64,000 nt of DNA from Stentor roeselii (GCA_006503475.1 RSEH01000075.1:106633-170632); one strand, 5' to 3'; shown: positions 9,431 to 21,400, counted from the first letter of the stretch. Translations and numbers: made by a program. The notes: generated by a model from the letters alone, not told the origin.

Positions 9431-10285
9431 TTAAAAGATCCTTAAAAAGTACATAAAACTTATCAGTGATGCTGATGATCTGATAAGAAGAATAGTAATC
9501 ACATGCTTCCAATGCCCGCTTGTCACTTGAACCACTCCTAAAGTCCTTAAAGCTGACTCAGAGCATTGGTTTGCAGTGATCAGCAAAGGTCGAGTCTTCC
9601 TGTGACGAGTCAAAGGGGTGTCTACATAAGCAGGTTGAAGAGCCATTACACGCTTTCCTTCACTTATCAACACTTCACTGAAAACCAAGTCAAAAGCCTT
9701 ACACGCTGAATAAATAGTTTGCGATTTTATTGAATAATGAGCAGCGACAGAACTTAAATTAATAATCCAAGAATTTTCTTTGTTTTTCAAATCATTTTCA
9801 TAAAGTCGTGTAAGGAAAACTATTGGGAATAGGTTTAATGATAACATGTTTAACAAGTTTTCATTTTTCAAATCAGATAAAGCTCCTGGACGAGAGGTTC
9901 CCACATTGTTAACAATTATTTCAATGTCAAGACCTTTGGTTTGGTTGTGAATGTCTTGGAAGAAGTCGATTGGATCTGAATGGCAAATTGAAAAGTCTTT
10001 CACAATGTTTTTCACTTCAACTCCGTATTTCTTTTTCAGGTCTTCTGAACATTCTGATAGTTTTACAGGATTTCTTCCTACTTGTACTATGTTTAAACCT
10101 CTTTTAGCAAGGGACTCTGCAAAGCCTTTCCCGATTCCATCAGTGCAAGCAGTGATGACTGCCCAGGTTCCAGGAGTTAACTTGGGTTCTTTTGACAGGA
10201 ATAAAGGTTTGATGTAGTTAGTTAGAGTCATCAGCAACTCAACAACTTGACATGCTCCAAAGATGAAAAAAATCAATTCAATCAT
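9431..10285 (-). CDS. Short-chain dehydrogenase, HSD17B12-like, tandem copy 2
   Basis: 284 residues from the Met aligned with the other copies (MIELIFFIFG); an in-frame Met lies three codons upstream. Same architecture as copy 1: membrane anchor, TACTDGIGKG, NNVGT, INLSS, and the active-site YSACK. The C-terminus carries a further hydrophobic stretch (ILLIRSSASLISFMYFL). Only 51 bp separate its stop from the start of copy 1, so the promoters are very short. It reads as an intact oxidoreductase of the ER-anchored SDR type; substrate unknown. Confidence 0.85.
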   Translation of the reverse strand: MIELIFFIFGACQVVELLMTLTNYIKPLFLSKEPKLTPGTWAVITACTDGIGKGFAESLAKRGLNIVQVGRNPVKLSECSEDLKKKYGVEVKNIVKDFSICHSDPIDFFQDIHNQTKGLDIEIIVNNVGTSRPGALSDLKNENLLNMLSLNLFPIVFLTRLYENDLKNKENSWIINLSSVAAHYSIKSQTIYSACKAFDLVFSEVLISEGKRVMALQPAYVDTPLTRHRKTRPLLITANQCSESALRTLGVVQVTSGHWKHVITILLIRSSASLISFMYFLRIF

Positions 10286-10380
10286 AAATATCAACCTGCA
10301 TTAAATTCACCAACATGAATAAATAAAAACAATTTATTAAAATCAAAATTTTCATAATCAACTAAAATTTCTTAAAAACT

Positions 10381-11214
10381 CTAAAAGATTCTAAAAAAAG
10401 TGACTGATGTAAAGATATACATCCAAATAACATGCTTCCAGTGCCCATAAGTCACATTAACGACTCCAAGATTTTTCACTGTAGATTCACAGCATTCTTC
10501 AACACTAACCAATAATGTACGATCAGGTACTTTTGCAGTTAAAGGAGTATCTACCCATCCAGGCTGTAAAACCATTGCATGCGAGTTCTCACTGATTAAA
10601 ACTTCTGTAAAATTTTTATCAAACATTTTCGTTGAATTATAACAAATTAGTCCTTTTAGCAAAGATTCAGCATATACTGAACTTAAGTTGATAATCCATG
10701 AATTTTCTTTTGTTCTTATGTCTCTTTCGTAAAGTCGTGTGAGGAAGACTATTGGAAACACGTTTAATGACATATGAATCTGAATGTCTTGATGAGGTTG
10801 TTTAATAAATTCAGAAAAAGTACCAGTCCCGACGTTGTTTACAAGAATTCGAATGTCTAATCCTTTGGTCTGGTCATAAATGTCTTGAAAGAAGTGAATT
10901 GGGTTTAAGTGACTGAGAGAAAAGTCTTTTACTATGCTTTTCACTTCGACTCCGTATTTGATGTTCAAGTCTTTTGCGCACTCGGCTAGTTTTGAAGAGT
11001 TTCGACCTACTTGAATTATGTTTAGACCTCTTTTTGCGAAGGATTCAGAAAAGCCTTTACCTATTCCTTCAGTGCATGCGGTTATGATTGCCCATGTGCC
11101 AGCAGTGAGTTTTGGTTCTTTTGCTAATAATAAAGGTTTGATATTATTGAAAAGAGTGAATAAAACCTTTAGAATTTCACATAGTCCTAAGGCAAAAAGA
11201 ACTATTTCAATCAT
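10381..11214 (-). CDS. Short-chain dehydrogenase, HSD17B12-like, tandem copy 3
   Basis: 277 residues from the Met at 11214 (MIEIVLFALG), which aligns with the starts of the other copies; the frame is open for 23 more codons upstream but that part has no counterpart. It has the anchor, the cofactor motif TACTEGIGKG, NNVGT, INLSS and the active-site YNSTK. The most diverged of the four around residues 150-160, where KQPHQDIQIHMSLN replaces the usual stretch. Likely an ER-anchored NAD(P)H reductase; the specific substrate cannot be told. Confidence 0.84.
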   Translation of the reverse strand: MIEIVLFALGLCEILKVLFTLFNNIKPLLLAKEPKLTAGTWAIITACTEGIGKGFSESFAKRGLNIIQVGRNSSKLAECAKDLNIKYGVEVKSIVKDFSLSHLNPIHFFQDIYDQTKGLDIRILVNNVGTGTFSEFIKQPHQDIQIHMSLNVFPIVFLTRLYERDIRTKENSWIINLSSVYAESLLKGLICYNSTKMFDKNFTEVLISENSHAMVLQPGWVDTPLTAKVPDRTLLVSVEECCESTVKNLGVVNVTYGHWKHVIWMYIFTSVTFFRIF

Positions 11215-11563
11215 ATTTATAACCATGAATTTAATCAAATGAAGAACACTTGATATTTTAATATCAATTTTTATATTACTCAAAGGTTTGATTAGTTTTT
11301 ATGATGATTTCAAGTTTAATGAAGTAAAGTTAACATACAACAAATTTAAAATATTTCAATGAATCTAGAATTTTGATTCAAAACAATTAAAATTGTTTTA
11401 TTTCTGTCAATTTATGTATACTTAGAGATTTTCAGTTTTTTCTTTATTACTTTGATACTTATAAGCAGACCGATTTCTTATTTATAATTTCTTCAAGGAA
11501 CCTTTCACATATTATCTAATTGATTATTGAAGATTTATATTTTTCATAATGTTTAAGTATAAT
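11215..11563. other. Intergenic gap in the dehydrogenase array
   Basis: AT-rich spacer of about 350 bp between copies 3 and 4. No gene or relic recognised. The other two spacers of the array are 51 and 95 bp. Confidence 0.5.
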
Positions 11564-12427
11564 TTATATTGATTTAACCAAACCAAGCATGCAAGCTAAT
11601 AAGATCAAAGGTCTAGATACTTTGATAACTAAAATCACAATAACATGTTTCCAATGACCACTTGTCGCTTGAGCACTTCCACATTTCTCCAAAACCGCTT
11701 CAGAGCACTGACCAGGACTAATCATCAAAGGACGAACTTTCCTAGAGCTAGTCAAAGGAGTATCAACAAAAGCAGGCTGTAGCGGAACAACATTTTTCCC
11801 TTCACTAATAAGTACTTCACTAAAAACCAAATCAAAAGCTTTAACAGCAGAATAAACAATTTTCCCTTTCAATAAAAATTCAGCAGCAACTGAACTTAAA
11901 TTAATAATCCACGAATCCTGTTTATTCATCAAGTCCTTCTCAAATACTTTCGTCAAAAAAACCACTGGAAACAAGTTTAAACTAAGTTGATTTCCCAATT
12001 CTTCATTCTTGAGTTCTGTTAAAGTTCCAAAATAATTAGTTCCAACATTATTCACTAAAACTCTTACGTCAAGGCCTGCTACCTGATCATAAATATCTTG
12101 AAAGAAGAAAATTGGATCTGAGTTGCAAAGAGAAAAATCTTTTACAATATTTTTCACCTCAACTCCGTATTTCAAATTTAAATCACGAGCACATTCTGAT
12201 AATTTGACTGGATTTCGACCGACTTGCACAATGTTCAGACCTCTTTTAGCAAGTGACTCAGCAAAGCCCTTCCCGATTCCATCAGTGCAAGCAGTGATGA
12301 CAGCCCATGTGCCTTGATGCACATTTAACTTCCTACCAAATATAACAGGTTTCAAGTAGTTCATAAAAGTGAGAAAGAACTCAACAATCCAAGTGATTCC
12401 TAAAATAAACCCAAAGATCTCAATCAT
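11564..12427 (-). CDS. Short-chain dehydrogenase, HSD17B12-like, tandem copy 4
   Basis: 287 residues. Anchor segment MIEIFGFILGITWIVEFF, cofactor motif TACTDGIGKG, NNVGT, INLSS and the active-site YSAVK. It keeps a longer hydrophobic C-terminus (LVIKVSRPLILLACMLGL) like copy 2. All four copies keep the Ser-Tyr-Lys triad, so none looks dead. Its start is 150 bp from the divergent RPA32 gene. Confidence 0.85.
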   Translation of the reverse strand: MIEIFGFILGITWIVEFFLTFMNYLKPVIFGRKLNVHQGTWAVITACTDGIGKGFAESLAKRGLNIVQVGRNPVKLSECARDLNLKYGVEVKNIVKDFSLCNSDPIFFFQDIYDQVAGLDVRVLVNNVGTNYFGTLTELKNEELGNQLSLNLFPVVFLTKVFEKDLMNKQDSWIINLSSVAAEFLLKGKIVYSAVKAFDLVFSEVLISEGKNVVPLQPAFVDTPLTSSRKVRPLMISPGQCSEAVLEKCGSAQATSGHWKHVIVILVIKVSRPLILLACMLGLVKSI

Positions 12428-12577
12428 TTATTCACCAGAAATTTTAATCATTATTCAAAAGAAAAAAAAATCAATCATAAAAATTTCCGCATTAAACTCT
12501 TTACAACCTAATCCTTTTTCATTCACATCTATCCGAAACCATTACAAATCCAAATCCGCACATCTAAAACAATATAA

Positions 12578-13234
12578 ATGGCATCACAATACTCGCGGGA
12601 ATCAGACCCTCCATCAAAATCCCAATACAACAACGCATTTGTGCCAGTATCAATCGGCATGCTAAACAAGCTTCAAAACTCTTCACCAAACGAGGCAATA
12701 ACAACAAGTTACGTGATCATGAGTCGAGTGGAAGAGTTCAACGAGCCAGATGTTTTATTTCAAGACGAAACCGGGTCAATAAGAGGAAAACTTTACAAAA
12801 ACGTGCACAAGTTAACGATGCACGCAGTACAAGCTTATGAATTCCGCAGAGGTGAATATGCCTGTTCAGTCGGGGTGTTAAAAACAATAGACAATCAACA
12901 TCTTTTCATCATTTCTCGAATTACTAATGTGGCTTCTTATCGGGAAGTCAATTTTCATCGTGCTCAGATTCTTTGGTCATTGCTTATTAAGAATAATGTG
13001 CTGAAGGTACCTGAATTGAAAAATGAAGGCAATGCCATGGAAACTGATGCGAATAGTGAACAGAGTTTAGTTATTAGCTTTATTAAGAACTTTTCAAGAA
13101 ATGAAACTCGAATTGATGATATCAAAAGAGGCGTCAGGCTTAATCCTGTTAAGATCGAAAGGATTCTTAGGGAATTGACTGACAATGGATATCTTATTGA
13201 ATCTGAAGGGTTTACTTTGTTTAAACTAGCTTAA
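12578..13234 (+). CDS. RPA2: Replication protein A 32-kDa subunit
   Basis: 218 residues. A short Ser-rich N-terminus is followed by an OB fold (about 25-140; FVPVSIGMLNKL to HRAQILWSLL, corresponding to the family's P-V-T-I-K-Q and final helix), a Glu/Asn linker, and a C-terminal winged helix (~160-218; RIDDIKRGVRLNPVKIERIL, then GYLIESEGFTLFKL). RPA32 is the middle subunit of the single-stranded-DNA-binding trimer used in replication and repair. Shorter than the ~270 residues of human RPA32, mainly in the N-terminal phosphorylation tail. It is near the DNA-PKcs-like gene, which in animals phosphorylates RPA32; whether the closeness means anything is open. Confidence 0.88.
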   Translation: MASQYSRESDPPSKSQYNNAFVPVSIGMLNKLQNSSPNEAITTSYVIMSRVEEFNEPDVLFQDETGSIRGKLYKNVHKLTMHAVQAYEFRRGEYACSVGVLKTIDNQHLFIISRITNVASYREVNFHRAQILWSLLIKNNVLKVPELKNEGNAMETDANSEQSLVISFIKNFSRNETRIDDIKRGVRLNPVKIERILRELTDNGYLIESEGFTLFKLA

Positions 13235-13275
13235 GTAATAATCTTAAGGTTCTTGATATTTATTGTAATAATTCT

Positions 13276-14625
13276 ATGGAAAAAAAAAATTCGTGCTTTG
13301 ATAGTCTAGCAAGTAGCAGGACTGTTCGTAGCTCTGGAGATTTCTCGATTGACTTTGGAGATGTACTTTTAATGCAGGGTCCGAGTCATCGAGACCACCT
13401 GCAAAGTATTCCATGTCAGTACTTTTTCGGACTAGAAATGAGAATTGAAGATTTTCGGTCACACTATATCGAAAGACCAGGTCTAGAACCCACAGACTGG
13501 AAATTATTAAAATTTCAGGAAGATCACCGCGAAAACCAAGACGAAACCTGTGAAATAGTAGGTCAAAAAGCTGAAATCGCTGAAAATTTTTCAGAATTTC
13601 AAGAAATAATCGATGCCCGATCCGATAACTTAAAAATAAAAGAACTTGAAAAAGTAATTGGTTACTTTTTTAATAGTTTCGATACAATTCAATACATGGA
13701 AACGCGATTCAAGGAAGAAATCGACTCAGACTACATATGCGGTAGGTACTTCGACCTCTTTAAAGAAATTTTTTGCAGTCACGAAACAAAAATCATCGAA
13801 AAATCCAAGCAAGATCTCGAAGATCTAAAAAAAGAACTCATCGAAAAGAAAGAAAAATTAAAAAAGATAAAAAAAGACTACGAAAAAAAGTACCAAGAAC
13901 TAACAAACATGATAAAATCCAGCAACGAACGAATTTTCCAAATAAAAAAAGACCAAGAATTCCTTTTCCTTCAAAAACTCGAACTCGAGCAAGCAATCCA
14001 AAAGTTCAACGAGGAAAAATCCGAGATCATCAAAAGAAAAAGCAGTTTAGACTCAGAAAACACGACCCCCAAGTCATGTTCAAGTGAAAAGTCTCCTCGT
14101 TTCACAGGCACAGAGACCTTCAAATCATTAATCGACGACATCAAAGAAGCTCTTGAATTTCAGTCAGCGCCAGAAGCAGCAGCGTCAATAATCGACAAGT
14201 TGAAGACTCAAGTGAAAGAAATCAATGAATTTAAAAAAACTGACAAAGTTGATCTTCTTTGCTTGAAAAATAATTTAGAAGCTCGAATTAGGACTTTTGA
14301 AAGATATGAAGTTATTAGAAAAAATGAACTTCTTCTCGCTCAACGCGCTCTTGACACTGAAATCGCGAAAGTAAAAAAATGTGTTGATGGAAGGAAAATG
14401 CTGAAGGAAATGGAAATGCTTTCTTATATCAGAGCAAAACAAAAGGACTTGAAATCGACTGAAGAAGAAGTAAAGTTGATTTTAAATACGATTTACTCTT
14501 TACAGTCAGAAATTCTCAATTCTATTGAAAATTTCAAAGGAGTTCTTGCAGAACTTTACAATCAGAATCGAGAAATGAATAAAAATATCAAACTACTGCG
14601 AATGTTCGCAGTTAATGTTAATTAA
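13276..14625 (+). CDS. Coiled-coil protein of unknown function
   Basis: 449 residues. I do not recognise a family. Residues ~1-170 are mixed; from ~172 to ~255 there is a strong Lys/Glu coiled coil (EDLKKELIEKKEKLKKIKKD), then a Ser-rich break (~258-275), then a second helical region with heptad pattern to near the C-terminus. It starts 41 bp after the RPA32 stop on the same strand and ends 4 bp from the stop of the convergent next gene. A structural or cytoskeletal role is possible but not shown. Confidence 0.7.
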   Translation: MEKKNSCFDSLASSRTVRSSGDFSIDFGDVLLMQGPSHRDHLQSIPCQYFFGLEMRIEDFRSHYIERPGLEPTDWKLLKFQEDHRENQDETCEIVGQKAEIAENFSEFQEIIDARSDNLKIKELEKVIGYFFNSFDTIQYMETRFKEEIDSDYICGRYFDLFKEIFCSHETKIIEKSKQDLEDLKKELIEKKEKLKKIKKDYEKKYQELTNMIKSSNERIFQIKKDQEFLFLQKLELEQAIQKFNEEKSEIIKRKSSLDSENTTPKSCSSEKSPRFTGTETFKSLIDDIKEALEFQSAPEAAASIIDKLKTQVKEINEFKKTDKVDLLCLKNNLEARIRTFERYEVIRKNELLLAQRALDTEIAKVKKCVDGRKMLKEMEMLSYIRAKQKDLKSTEEEVKLILNTIYSLQSEILNSIENFKGVLAELYNQNREMNKNIKLLRMFAVNVN

Positions 14626-14629
14626 TAAT

Positions 14630-15154
14630 TTAACTAGCTTCCCAACCTGATAGACTTCCATCATTTAAGATCAGTTCTTGAAGAGTTTGCAGTTTTTCTT
14701 TAGTTTTCACTTGAATTGTAGAGGTTTTGTTTAGAAATGACGGGCAGAAGTGCTTGTTTTGTTTTAAAGATAACTTGTTTTGAAGACGGTTCTCACTTTT
14801 AACGTAAGTATAGCTTTTATCAAGTTTTTTCTTGTACCCAGAGTGAAAATTATTCTGGTTTTTTATAAATCTTGGCAAGAGCATCACTTTTGACTCGTTT
14901 TGACCTTGAAAAGTTCTAATAACCATTCCAGATTTTGAAAATAGTTCAGAAGAGTTGGGGATTTGAGGAGGTTTCACATTGAGAACAGGAAGAATTTTCA
15001 AAAGTCTGACAGGCAAAGGAAAAATCTTCGATTTTCTTCTATCAGTTCTAACAGACTGTGCCCCAGGACGTTCCTTCGTGATTTCCTTATAAAGTTCTCT
15101 AATACAAAAAGTTTTCTTCGAGGATACTCCTCGACTTTCACTAAATTCACTCAT
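14630..15154 (-). CDS. Small basic hypothetical protein
   Basis: 174 residues, Lys/Ser-rich, no domain recognised, no membrane segment. The N-terminus (SESRGVSSKKTFCIRELYKE) and the long open frame with few rare codons suggest a real gene rather than a shadow, and it fills the space between two strong genes with only 4 bp to the convergent stop. Function unknown. Confidence 0.6.
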   Translation of the reverse strand: MSEFSESRGVSSKKTFCIRELYKEITKERPGAQSVRTDRRKSKIFPLPVRLLKILPVLNVKPPQIPNSSELFSKSGMVIRTFQGQNESKVMLLPRFIKNQNNFHSGYKKKLDKSYTYVKSENRLQNKLSLKQNKHFCPSFLNKTSTIQVKTKEKLQTLQELILNDGSLSGWEAS

Positions 15155-15178
15155 AACTAAACTATTGTTAAATTTTTT

Positions 15179-15463
15179 TTAATTTACACTTCTATCAAGA
15201 ACTCGCCATTTCGGTAAAGACTCGACATTCATCAAAATCCCTGAAAAATACTCGATTTTTTCAATGCAATCTCTTTCAAATCTATTTAAATCATGAGATT
15301 TTTTCAGTATTTCCGCGTTTTTCTGAATATTTTTAACTAGTCTTTGCTTGTTCTGGTTATTTTGCGACCTACTAACTGAAAATTTTACATTTTTAGCTTC
15401 TGAGATGATTTCCGCACGACTTCTTCTCATGGTGAGAGTGACTCGACAAGGGAAAGGTTCCAT
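15179..15463 (-). CDS. Small hypothetical protein divergent from the DNA-PKcs-like gene
   Basis: 94 residues from the Met at 15463 (MEPFPCRVTLTMRRSRAEII). The frame is open 18 codons further upstream, but that would overlap the first codons of the kinase gene on the other strand, so the downstream Met is preferred. Basic, helical, no domain recognised. Only 15 bp separate its ATG from that of the large kinase gene. It ends 24 bp before the start of the next minus-strand gene. Confidence 0.55.
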   Translation of the reverse strand: MEPFPCRVTLTMRRSRAEIISEAKNVKFSVSRSQNNQNKQRLVKNIQKNAEILKKSHDLNRFERDCIEKIEYFSGILMNVESLPKWRVLDRSVN

Positions 15464-15478
15464 TATAACAGTATTAAA

Positions 15479-18400
15479 ATGGAAAGACGAGTTGAAGAGT
15501 TGCTGAAGTTGCTTCATTCTCTGGCATTCACTGATTCAGACAGCATCGTGAATGAAATCCGTCAAATAGTCCTATCCCCAAGCATATCAATGCCTTCAAT
15601 GTCATTTTTTTCATCAAAACTATTGAATTCTGAGGTGTCACTTCTTCAGTTCATCTTAAAAAACAGGACTGAAAGCGACCGCCTCCTGTGGAAGACGATG
15701 TCTAACACCCTGACATTAGTCTCTGATTACATCCAAGAACGAGGCGCGCGTATTGCTGAATACGCCGTCGAAATCAAAGACACTTGCCTCCAACTGATGG
15801 CTTCAAGTACCAAGTCAAGCATGGTGAAAGAAGCGGCTTTAGGCCCACTTATCAGGTTGTTAGAAGTCTTTTCGCCAGGGAAGTTAAAAGAAATTCTCGA
15901 CCCTCGAGAGCTGTTCAAGATCCTTCTCGACCACAAGCTTCGATATGAAGAAAGAACTTTAGGGTCTAATCTTAAAGGAGCTATTTTTGAGATGCTCGGC
16001 CTGCTTGTTAATAGTTTTCCGGAAGAACTAGATGATAGGGTGTTAGAACTGCAGAAAATCATGCTGGTCCGCATCAAGGAACAGCTTTATAAAGGAAGTA
16101 AGACTGAAGAAAAAACAGTTGCTGGGATATTGAAAGGATTTGCTCATGCTTTAAAAGCTTTTAAATATGAAGAGCATGATATGAAAGAGATCTTTAATTA
16201 TATCAAAGCGCTTTTGACACCTATTCAATCCGGAAGGTACACTGTTTTAAAAGCGAGTCTAAAAGTGTTATGTGAAAACTCGAACTTGTTTAAAGAAATG
16301 ATTCATGCTTATAGCCAGGAAGTCCTTCGGGAACTTTTCAACCTGATCAAGTCGAACAACTCGAAAGTGAAGTACCTGGCTCAAGAGACCTCTGAAAACG
16401 TTCTGGCAGTCCTGGCTGAAGTCGTGGTTGACTTGCAGGACGTTACTTGTTTTGAATACACTTTGAAAATGCTTACCAGTCAAATCGCTTCAAAGTCTCC
16501 AGAAATCATTCAAAACACGATCAAACATATCGGAGTCTTCAGCAAGGCCATCGCAACTCTCAAGTCAGAGGATTACTTAAAAACCCTTCTTTCAACTATC
16601 ATCGACCTCAGTAAAGAATCGATTACTTCAGAAAGTGAACCAGAGGACTTCAAAGGAATGATTTTACGTCAAAAACGTTTGAATTCTTTACTTACAGCGT
16701 ATTCTGACATCGCTCGTAGTTTAAAAGCAGTGCCTGAGCCAGCTTTACTGCATTTTTCTGAAGTGGCTATTGAGATCTTTCATAAAAATGCCACGTGGCA
16801 TAAGAAGTACCGTCAAAAACTTTACAATTCTTTAGCGCAGCTTTTTGCATCACTTTACACTCACAGCGAGACCTTTACTCAGTGGATTCGCGTTTTTATT
16901 GTCAAGGCAATGAGACAGCTGCTTGTCTTTGATGACTCGACTTCGCGCATTGAAGCTGCTGGAAAGCTTTGGCTTGGTGTCTTGCAACAGGAATGTCTTA
17001 CTGAAAACGCTTTGGTCGTCTTGACTGATGAAATTTTAAGGTTTTTTTATCAGTTGTTATTGACTTTGGACCTCAATTATGCCACTTTTGAAGGGAATTT
17101 GCAACCGAGTAATCCTGATGATCAGCAGGTTTTGTTTCAGGCTTCGGAGTTTTTGGCTATTTTGTGGCCGCAGATTTGTAAAAGGACGGATTCTTGGATT
17201 ATGCTGTTTTTTACTGCTGTTAGTAGGAAAATTGGAGAACTTCCTTTGCTCCCTTCGCTTTATAACATGGCAAAAGTAGCCCTAAAAGTATGCGACTTAA
17301 ACTCATACTGTGACTCAGACCTCCAATGCAAGCAAACAATTCTAGAAATGATAAAAACCGTAATAAACTCCATGCAAAACTTCCAAGACGCCCTATTATC
17401 AAGTTGTATCGAGTTATGCCTTTCAGTTCCAATCAGTATAGTCTATTCCCCAAACTTCAACAACCTAAGCCTATTCCAGCCAGTAGTGATGCAAGCTTTA
17501 TCCTTAAGCCTGAGTTACCTTCCATTAGCCCACACAGTAATAAACACTTTGAACTCCTGGAGAAAAAAAATCCCAATGAGCTCTTTAAAATCAATTCTTC
17601 CAACAGTCCTTCCATCCCTAAGTCCATTTTTAACTCTCGACAAAATATCTCAAGAAATCGCAGGTCAAGAAGAACTAACAAAAACTCGTCAAAAAAAGCG
17701 AACCGTCGCTTTTCGTATCTTTAAATTCATCGGTTCCTTAGGAGGTGAGAGCCACCACATAATAGACGAGAAGACCTCTCACTGCTCATTCGTTGACTTC
17801 CAAAGTGACCTTCAAATGACGATGCGTCTGAACAAGCACAGCTTAGAAGTGAATTTCGACCAAGTCCTTCCAAGAGTTCTTCATCTAGCCGAGAAGTCAA
17901 ACGACTCAAGGACAAAAATCGCTTCATGTGAATTACTGCACGCTTTGATCCTTTTCACAATCGGAAAAAGAACTGAAAGTGAAGTTCAGTTTGACAAGAT
18001 CTACAGTCAAGTCTTTCCAGTGGTTTATCGACTTGCGACTGACCTGGACCCGGTTTCTCGTCAGTTGTTTGAGCCTCTCACGAAGCAGCTGGTCAGGTGG
18101 TTTGCGAAGAAGTTTCCTTTTGATAGTGTGGAAACACAGGCACTGCTCATAGCTTTAGAAGCAAGTGTCTGTTCACCGTCAAGCGCGCTGAGGAACTTGG
18201 GGTCAGACTGCATCGGCGAGTACTGCAAGTATTCAGTCATTAACACCCTGGACCCCCTCCCGCCATTTAAACAGATTTTGAAAAGGATTCAGTCATTTTC
18301 AACACATCCTCAAGTTGAAAAGCGTCGGGCGGCAGTTCAGTGTTTTTCTAAACTTTTACTTCCAATGAGTCAAAATGAAGTACTTTTAAGTCGGTTTTTA

Positions 18401-21400
18401 ATGGAATTTACGCATGAAATGTTTGTGGCTTGCAAACTGGCACATTATGATAATAATGAAGAAATATTGAAAACTTGTAAAGAGTGTCTTGGTGATTTGA
18501 AAATAATTATTCAGAGAAAAGTTAATTTGTTGATTGGGACTTGTGATGAAAGAACTTTTCATAAAAATATTTTTGAGTTTATTGAATGGCTCTGGGACTT
18601 TTGTAAGAGACCGGAAAGGATTGTTAGAGAAACTGCTCAAGAGTATTGGAAGGATTTGGTTATTGTTTCTAGATTTGATGTGAAAAAATGGAAAATTCGG
18701 AAGAATTTTATTAGGGAGGTCCAGGATGATGTATTGGATTGTGTTGTTCTTGAAGGTGTTATTGAGTTTTATCTGTGGGTTAGTGAATGTGGACTTTTTT
18801 CGTGGAAAGGTGATGAGTTGGCTGATGTGGTGAAGAAGTTTTTGAAAAGTGACAAAAAAAATGTGAGTTGTCAAGACTCAATAAGAACATTTCTGGCAGT
18901 TCTAAAGCACAACCAATACTTCCCCATGAAAGAAGTAGACCACCAGCTCCTACTCGAAATCTTAATATCCCCTCAAAACCTAGGTATATACTCAAACGTA
19001 GAAACAAAAGAAGTAAACTCACTATACTCAGAAGTCTGTTCAAAATCAATCGAAACTCTAAAAAACCTCGGAATAGACAGCGCAGCTGTTTTAAAATCAT
19101 GGGACTCAGTCGACTTAGAACACGAGAGAAACTTAAAACTCGCTTTACAAGGAATCCAATTACTAGTCAATTCTCAAGACTCTCTAAAAACCACTCTAAG
19201 CCCATTTTTTACCCAAGTTCTAGAAAAGTCGATGCTTGAGCATTTTTTAAAGCATTCAACCAGTCGCCGAGGAAAGGTCATTTTAGACTTTCTAATAAAA
19301 GTGCAGATCTCAAAAGACTGTTTACGAATTCTTTTAAAATCTTCTTCAGTCATGTCGCAACATTCCGAGCAGATCTTTGAGTTCATCCTTCATTCAATGT
19401 CCGAACATCTCGAAACCCTTTTCCTTGCCTTTGCCGACAAGCCAGCTCAATTATTGGTCTTTTTGGTGCCGATCCTAGAGAAGGGAAAGTTGCTTATCGA
19501 GCAGAAGTCAATCGATTTGCGGACTTTCATTAAAACCTTCCTGAAACAAGCTGTGCCACTTTTCGCTGCACTTGCATTGGTGCCTTCTTCAGAGATAAGT
19601 TTAGGAGTCATTCGGACTTACTGTATTTTTTTGGAGTACTCGAAGGACTTGTCGGTGTTTAATGAAGGTGTTCAAGAAATTGTTTCAACTAGTTTTTATC
19701 CTCATGTTTTGCAGATGCTTCAAAGGTTTTTAGCAACTGGACAGCATTTTTCAGTTCAAAAAGAAGCTCTTAGGCTTTTAGTCGCTGTTTGGGAGGTCTT
19801 CGGTGGGCAGGTTATGAAAGACTTGAGGATTGAATTACAGGAAATTCAAGTTTTTTATACTTTTCAGTCAAGTTCACCTGGTTCTGCTTCTAAGCAGGCG
19901 AGTGAGTCGGAAATGATGGTGAAGTCTTTTTTAGAGATGTTTTTAAGGGTTAGGACTTTTGAGTGTCTTGAACTGCTTTTTGCTTTGATTAGGGAGCAGA
20001 AGTCTTCTTTTGAGGCAGAACTGAAGCATGTTTTAAATGAATTTATAAAGTTTCAAGTGACTCAAGACGGAAAAGAGACTTTTTGCAAGGTGTTAAAGGT
20101 CTTTAATGATGCAGATAGTGATAAAGGAATGACTGATAACGTCAGATGGGGACTTGCTACAAGGGTCATTGTGCCTTTTATTGACTTCGTTGATGAGTAC
20201 CTGGCAGAAGACTTCATGATCCTCACTTGCAAAGAACTCATCTCCAGGTTAAACGATGTGAAATTCACACAAATCTTTGAAGCAAAGGACTATTTTCTGC
20301 TACTCCGAGAAAAAACATTTATTCTCATGATTGTTGAAAGGTTTTTAAATAAAGTCCCTGCTTCTCGTTTCAAGGAAAATGTTCATAAAGCCATCTTTGG
20401 ACCCTCTGCGCAAGGAAACGAGTTGACTAAACAAATCATAACTTTTTGTGATAAATACCGCAAGGATCGATTAGAAAATAGCGAAATTATTGAAAATCTT
20501 CCAAATTCTTCTGAATATATTCGTGAATTCTTGCAGAACTCTTTCGCTTGCTTGTTGACATGCATTCGAAAGACCCAGAGCCAGGAAAAGGTTTTTTTTA
20601 ACTTTCTTTTTAAAGACACTAACTGGAAAAATCTTATTGAGGACCGAGAAGATTTCAACTTTAAGCCACAGTCGAATTACTTTCAAAAAGACCTGGCCCC
20701 GGCGCCTTCAGAGAAAATTTCAACACTTTACATCTCGTCTTCTCTTTTTTCACAGGAACTTGCAATGCTTCGACCTGAAAAAAGAGACTTTTTCGACCAA
20801 AATGAGACTTTTTCTAGTCAAAGTTTGGACTTGGAACCTGATTTTCTTAATTCTTTGCCGATTATGAAACCTTTACTTGAAGTTATTGAAAAAATGGAAA
20901 ATTTGTACCAGTCAGTTGAAATGCCTCAGTGGATGCAGTGTCTTCACTCGTGTCTTTCAGATAATTGCTTTGTTTCTATCAAACTTTTTGTTATTAAAGT
21001 TGTACTTAATAGGCCGAAGTCTTTTGAAAGATGGGCTGGGCTTTGGCTTGCACCTATTTGTGCTGTCATGTCGGGAAAGAATGGTGGGAAAGGTTTTCAT
21101 TATTTTTTAAGAGATACTTGCACCCTGCTTCTTTATGACTGGCCCGACGTATCAATCAAGGGCAAAGAAAAAGAATGCAGTAAATTCCTCAACTACTTAA
21201 TAAAAGTCGTGGCAGACACCAACGAAAAAATCTTCAAATCAAACCTCCAACTAATTCAAGGCCTTCTAAAAAAATGGAAGACCCCAGTCGACCACAGTTA
21301 TCTAGAAGGAATGATGAAGAAAACAGTAAATGACGACGAAAACAAATCCTCAGTAATCTGGAAAATTTCAGGAGTTCTAATCTTCGGATACTGCATCGAA

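Noticed and set aside
15155-15178. Intron joining the two small minus-strand genes at 15179-15463 and 14630-15154
   Set aside because: The only GT...AG candidates span 26-31 nt and lack the fixed A at position 10 with a 15-nt length; the downstream gene has its own good ATG.
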